This document shows, piece after piece, positions 58,960 to 64,000 of a stretch of DNA of 64,000 nt. Position 1 is the stretch's first letter. Each line of letters opens with the position of its first letter. Source of the DNA: Glandiceps talaboti (lineage: Eukaryota; Hemichordata; Enteropneusta; Spengelidae); contig NC_135556.1 in assembly GCF_964340395.1 (NCBI RefSeq), positions 5,697,501 to 5,761,500 of the forward strand. Direction: 5' to 3'. The notes under the pieces were generated by a model, which saw only the letters and a program-made list of their open reading frames with translations, ran no database searches and was not told the DNA's origin. A program made the translations under genes and the position numbers.

Positions 58960-59610
58960 TCTGTATGTACCATAGAGCTGTAGAGTATCTATTTTGTGCT
59001 ATAAAGTCGGTATTAGAAAGTGTCTCCAATTTTGGGTATGTGGTATGACAACAGTTTGGACCTGGTCATCTCAGCAAAGCCTCATACTATCATTTCACAC
59101 AGAGTTGTCCTCTTAATGTTTAATAATCGATCAATCGATCACTAAATGACGTTATTTAGAAAATAAATTAAATATGAACGTGTATAATGAGAGTAATCCA
59201 TGATACCAATACTATTTCAAATAGTGTAATTTAACATGCATTTATCAAGATTAATTAATTATGGAAGGAGAATTTATAAATTAATAGTCTTGGTGCCTAA
59301 TTATGTGCATATTATAAGATAGAATTTAACAGCAGAGCCGGCATTGAAAATTTATCTTAGAACTAGAGTGCTTGTTTGAACTAGTATTGGCAAAAAAAAC
59401 CCCATCACTTTCATTAATTTTTTGTTCACATAACTGTTCAGGCTGGGATGAGGTGGGCAACTCTTTGTGAAATGACACAGGGGAGGCTCAGCTGAGAACC
59501 CCAAAACCAAACTGTTGTCATACTACTCACCCTAAAAAAGGGGTCTGACCCTTTCTTATACCAACTGTATCACACAAAATACATACTATACTGTTCTACA
59601 ATACATGAGG
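58960..59610. repeat. Inverted-repeat element with arms of about 150 bp
   Basis: The left arm (58960-59113) and the reverse complement of the right arm (59455-59610) share, in order, ATGTA, TAGA, AGTAT, TATTTTGTG, GGTAT, AGAAAG, GTATGACAACAGTTTGG, TTCTCAGC-like and TTTCACA..GAGTTG blocks. The 340-bp centre is unique. It looks like an old foldback or long-TIR element in an intron of the - strand gene. Confidence 0.7.
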
Positions 59611-62100
59611 AGTAGTTCATATGATGTAATACCTAAACACTGATCAAAATAATTGTGTTTTCAAGAAATTAAATCTTACTATTAGCAATTGCAAGAATTC
59701 TTTTGAAAATTATAGAAAGTTGCTGTGTATTTAAGTTTTTGAGTTATGCAATATCATAGTGATTTCTTACTACAAATATGGACGCTATTTAGTAAAAAGT
59801 ACTCATTACTGGGACAAGCCATTAGCCAAGCAAGTTGTCTCGTTATCAAAAAGTACCAATATTTACACATGTGATGATGGGCTCTTACATAACACAAGTA
59901 AACAGCTGTAAAACCTCTATTCGGCCGTCTGCATGGACTGCAATTGAGGCAAACATTATCTCCGTCTTATATCAGTTGTTATCAATTTATTAGGCTATTA
60001 TAAGTAACTCCTTATTTATTTATTTTTTACAAAACCTGACGCAAGTAATAATCCCAGAATATAATGTAAAAATGTGTTCCATAAATAGTACATAAACGTA
60101 ATTGTGATTTTCCATATCTCTATGTTAACATCGCAGTTTTCACAAGAACATGTTGTTTGTAGTATTTCAGTAATTGCATAATTTTCCTCCCGTTTAAAAT
60201 CAATTATAATCTATTTTATTTACTCCTAGAATGAGTTACAAAATATACAATAAATTATTGTGATAGGTTAGTTTCGGTGCACATATTTGATGTTTAGCGT
60301 TGTACATAATTTAAGATAATAAATTTAAAAAAGGGGGATTTCTTCAACATTCTATTATACGTATGCTAAATTGGTAAGGTGTCATCTAATTGTTAATGCG
60401 TCATAACCAAACGTCGGGTTTGCGTTATGAATACCTAGAGATGGTTAAGTTTCCTTGGTAGTATATATAATACAGTAAGAACCTTTTACATGTGGTCTAC
60501 GAGGAAACGTTTAAAAACGCAGATAATGACCGTTTAAAAGTTCCGGTATAATATTATTTGTCACTATTTATTTCGCGACTGAATGCACAACTTAACGTTT
60601 TGATTGATAATTATCAACTAAGGGAAAAGTTACTTTTTAGTATAGTCTGGTTTTCCTTGAAAAATGTTCCAATATGTTATTTTTTATTTATTTTTCATTG
60701 AGCGATTTAAGATTGAAAATCACCGAAGTTGTGCATATATCTGAGTAGTCAGCAATTGTTATCACATCGCCACCTAGCGGCAGCCTCAAACACAAATATC
60801 ACTTTTTGTGGTTCTCGACACTCGGTACTCAACACATTCCTTCGTATTTCGGCTTGATTTAATTAAACACTAATTACAGTTTTGACTTCTATCAACTGTC
60901 AAGGTAGAGTCTAAGTGAAAAGTGTAACGTTGCCAGTGTTTTCTTACATAAAATGGAACCAAAGTGGGAAAAAAGTGTCTTTCAGCTAGGGGTTTTGAGC
61001 ACGAAAATGAATGCCATCAAAGTACATTCCGCATATTATATGTATACTGTATGTCTGCGTTCACACATTAGTATACATGTGCAAGCTACATAGACTTACG
61101 AGACATGGCAGGTCATCGACAATATGAGCAATATTTGGCCGTTCAAAACAAAACTTACAATAATAGATTACAAGAGACTCTGAATATATGAAATGACAGT
61201 GTATTCTCACTTGTCAACATAAATAAACAGCTGATACAAAACATAAAACGTTCAGTACAAACAGCAAGCACGAATTTACTTTCAAAAACAGTATCAAACA
61301 ATTTAAATGATTACAGAACGTTATTCCTAAATGAAATTACGTCTCATATATCAAATACAGAGTATGAACAGGCGATTTAAATCGACTGGATATAAAATGG
61401 GACGACTTAGTCTCAGCAATAAATGTTACTGGCAAGTGTAGATAGAGTACAACATAAGGTATGTTAAGACTATAAATACTACCGCGGTGGAGTTGCCGTA
61501 CACTTGAATAGAGAAAAGAAAGTTCACGTAGACAGAATAAACCGGATAAAGTCAGACACAAATACCCAAGGAATTCACAAATAATTGTTCAAAAAATTCA
61601 CTATAACTAAACAAATAGTTGAACTTGATAATTTATGGAAAGTACTGTGTAACTTTCTCAATTGAACTTAGAAATCCCTCGAAGGAGAGTCTTGTCTCTC
61701 GACGGACAAAGCTGTGTTCCCTTCCCCCCCCCCCTCACAATGCTGGTATACAAAAACACTAAGTTGGAGAGCAACGATTCGAAAGATTTCCATGCAAAAA
61801 TAGAACGTGAAAATGTTGGCTGTTTTAGCAGTGATAGCAAACTTATGGGTCGTATATATCCACTTATATTACCTTGAAAATCATTTCTCAAGACAGGCTT
61901 CTTTATTTGTCAATGTTAACAAAATGTACTCAAGGTAAGATGGAAATTCAAATTCTTTTCTTGTCAAATAAGATATCCAAAGGTATATGTTTTCATACTT
62001 AAGTCGCTGATTTTATTCTCCAAAGTTATGGAGCGTTGTTTCTACTATGCCTATTCCTAGAGGATTGTATCGCTGATCAGGACACCCCATCATTTATGTA
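59611..62100. other. Mostly unassigned; possible intron of the - strand gene
   Basis: Apart from the candidate exon at 61100-61179, no exon, RNA gene or repeat family was recognised. A short - strand segment at 59885-59935 has splice-like ends, but its phase does not fit both neighbours. Confidence 0.35.
61100..61179 (-). CDS. Candidate further exon of the - strand gene
   Basis: The acceptor is TTTCATATATTCAG and the donor is CTC|GTAAGT. The 80-base segment reads CKFCFERPNIAHIVDDLPCL at its end and finishes in phase 0, which is what the exon at 58439 needs. The donor is a full consensus. The link to the C-terminal exons is inferred from phase only. Confidence 0.4.
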
Positions 62101-62129
62101 TGATTGATTTCTTTTCATCATTTCAACAG

Positions 62130-62345
62130 AGAATCATGGAAAAATTGACGAATTGAACAAATGGAAGACAGAACTTGAACAGAAACAGAGGAGAGTTTAT
62201 GACAAATAAGACGGAGTTTTAGAAAAACTCAAAGATCTCGAGAAAAGAAATTAAATACTTGACGGCACTCAATAACAGCTAGAAAACCCAAAAATGAACT
62301 TCGTACAGAGAAAGAGATCTGAAATAAGAGAGACCGAAAGCGACC
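62130..62345 (+). pseudogene. Decayed coiled-coil-like coding remnant
   Basis: Short frames rich in Glu, Lys, Leu and Gln (KIDELNKWKTELEQKQRR, then EKLKDLEKR), broken by stops, look like a degraded coiled coil. Together with the protease remnant 0.9 kb downstream this may be part of the same LTR element. The protein family is not identified. Confidence 0.35.
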
Positions 62346-63059
62346 TCATCAATACATGTACTTTAGTCCGATGGGTATTGTTTCAAATGTTGTACTTGGT
62401 TTAATCCGGGTTCAGAACTATTTGTCAGCAATTATTCAAAACTAGTGACCTTACGGACACGTGAGCTTAATGAGGGGTCATATGTGACTGGAAGTTTGTA
62501 TCGCACTCCATCTCCATCTCAGTCGAAAATTTCAAGTCACGAATTTCAAGTTTGTGTTTGGAACAAAAGCTTAACGTAATACATTAGATTACCAGCAAAT
62601 TTTTATTTAGCTTGTAGCATATTTATGAATACACATATAGTATGTGGGTATATACTATATGTGACACCCATGTGTGTGAACAAATACACTTACACAGTAT
62701 GTGGGTATATGTATATACTGTTATGTATATGAACACATACATGTATATACGGAATATAGATATCCAAGTATACCATAAGGATACATTTATACATAGCCCT
62801 GGTATGAATGGCGCCCCAATTTGTTTTTACTACATATATTCTTGTTTTCGTCTTTTTGACTGTCAATTGCCACATGTTGATACATAGGCCATCACATGAC
62901 ACCCAGATCTACATTTGATTCGTTTGTCTTTGTAACTAAAACAATCAACTGGATCGTCTGAGCCGTGCACGTTCTCCATGTACCAGTTGTAATTGTCAAC
63001 GTGATTCCAAGAACGAGTCAATATTCTAACAGGTTACTGACAATGCCAGAGTAAAGGAA
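62346..63059. other. Unassigned spacer between the two remnants
   Basis: A local duplication of 'agtatgtgggtatat' occurs at 62638 and 62696. No gene was seen. Confidence 0.35.
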
Positions 63060-63460
63060 TGCAATTCTGGGTAAAGGAATGCAATTCGTGTGGGTGGAAA
63101 GTTAAATCACTTTGCTAAGGTCTGTCGTTCCAAGAAAAAACAACGACCAAAAGAACGGACAATTACACAGAAACAACAATCTGTAAGATTCATTAACGTT
63201 TTGCATTGACGAATCCAGCTCAGACAGCGAAACTGAAGAGAAAAATCAGTATCTGTATCAACACTCAGCAAGTGTGTGCGTACCCGACTACATCCCAACA
63301 TCCGACAGCGGATATCACTACCAATGATAAAACTTTTAACTTTATCATCGACACTGAATCATCAGTCAACGTTCTCGAAGAACACGACTTCATGAAACTG
63401 AAAGACGAAGTAACTATTCGACGCTCTAAAACGTTAATCCCATCCTCGTCGCCAGTATAA
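63060..63460 (+). pseudogene. LTR-retrotransposon remnant (zinc knuckle and aspartic protease)
   Basis: At about 63080-63130 frames contain a Cys pair and NHFAKVCRSKKK, the second half of a CCHC zinc knuckle followed by a basic tail, as in Ty3/gypsy gag proteins. The frame at 63206-63460 contains FIIDTESSVNVLEEHDF, which aligns with the protease active-site region of such elements, with Glu where Gly or Ala normally follows DT. The first half of the knuckle is in another frame. There is no reverse transcriptase within the window and no LTR was identified. It is a dead fragment. Confidence 0.6.
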
Positions 63461-64000
63461 AGTCTTTTAGATGGATGTGTATGTAGTTATGTGAGTGGGT
63501 TGATATAGACAGACACAGAAGACAATGTTCACTACTTGAATGCTTTAATACTAGGAATGATACTTTATTCACATATGTACAGATAAGGATCAGTTACACT
63601 TTGATGATGAGGAGGTGGTGTGTGGATGTTAAAGTCATTAGGATCACTTGATACTGCATGAGTATGTTCGATATGATGATGATTCGAATAAGCCTCATCA
63701 CGAAAATATAATATCTGCCATTTTGTTCACTTGTTAATTTTCTTGTCAAAGTATCTTTGGTAATTTTGTTTGCCAAAAAAAATCCAATTCAAGAGGTACT
63801 TTCATACTGTAAATTGAATTTATATAACACAGTCTACCACAGACCAGTCTGTGAGTCTACATATTACACTTACACTTACGTCTTGTTCATATTAATTTAT
63901 AATTGTCTTCAATTACTTCCCTTACATATCATAAAACTATCACAGAAGTAGTACAATCGACAAGTATCTAGTCTTTGGCAATTATGGAAACAGACATCTT
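63461..64000. other. Right edge, nothing recognised
   Basis: AT-rich sequence with no supported exon or repeat. Confidence 0.35.

Noticed and set aside
59885-59935. - strand segment (ttgcag ... gtaaga) as an exon of the convergent gene
   Set aside because: Its start needs one leading base, which does not fit the phase-0 end of the 61.1-kb candidate. The phase-0 reading hits a stop.

Overview
The window is animal nuclear DNA: interrupted genes with GT..AG introns, many microsatellites and satellites, and several classes of transposable-element remnant. It suggests a marine invertebrate (lophotrochozoan or invertebrate deuterostome). I cannot fix the phylum from sequence alone; the choice rests on the CLOCK sequence being closer in style to invertebrate than vertebrate CLOCK and on the abundant TCTG/TG and TACATG repeats.

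The one clearly identifiable gene is CLOCK, the bHLH-PAS circadian transcription factor, on the + strand. Twelve coding exons were traced from 15882 to the stop codon at 50126-50128. All splice phases agree, giving one frame of 879 codons plus stop; the exon carrying the start ATG was not found. Exons encode, in order, an acidic N-terminal leader, the bHLH domain, PAS-A, PAS-B with its C-terminal cap, a Ser/Pro/acidic linker, a Gln-rich coiled coil (the counterpart of the region removed in mouse Clock-delta19), and a long Gln-rich tail containing an in-frame 24-bp minisatellite. The 34 kb of introns are mostly repeats.

Layout: 1-15.8 kb has no recognisable gene and holds a structured dispersed repeat (called family A here), a piggyBac-like insertion with TTAA target sites, a Harbinger-like MITE, a 33-bp minisatellite and a 2.2-kb 43/45-bp satellite. 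15.9-33.5 kb has CLOCK exons 1-8 (bHLH to linker), with family A copies close to exons 3 and 4. 33.5-44.1 kb is a 10.7-kb intron with a 2-kb satellite, a 147-bp repeat and a degenerate sense-strand LINE. 44.1-50.1 kb has the last four coding exons, with an antisense LINE in intron 10. 50.1-55.6 kb is the probable 3' UTR or downstream region and carries two inverted-repeat structures and a 34-bp palindrome.

A second, convergent gene on the - strand ends at 58074. Three short phase-matched exons give its C-terminus, which I could not identify. A further inverted-repeat element follows at about 59.0-59.6 kb. The right edge (62-63.5 kb) holds a degenerate LTR-retrotransposon fragment (zinc knuckle plus aspartic-protease remnant).

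The observations most worth following are the inverted repeats between the two convergent genes, the 21-bp target-site duplication that bounds one family A copy, the satellite array of consensus 5' splice-site motifs upstream of CLOCK, and the freshly amplified minisatellite inside the CLOCK transactivation tail.
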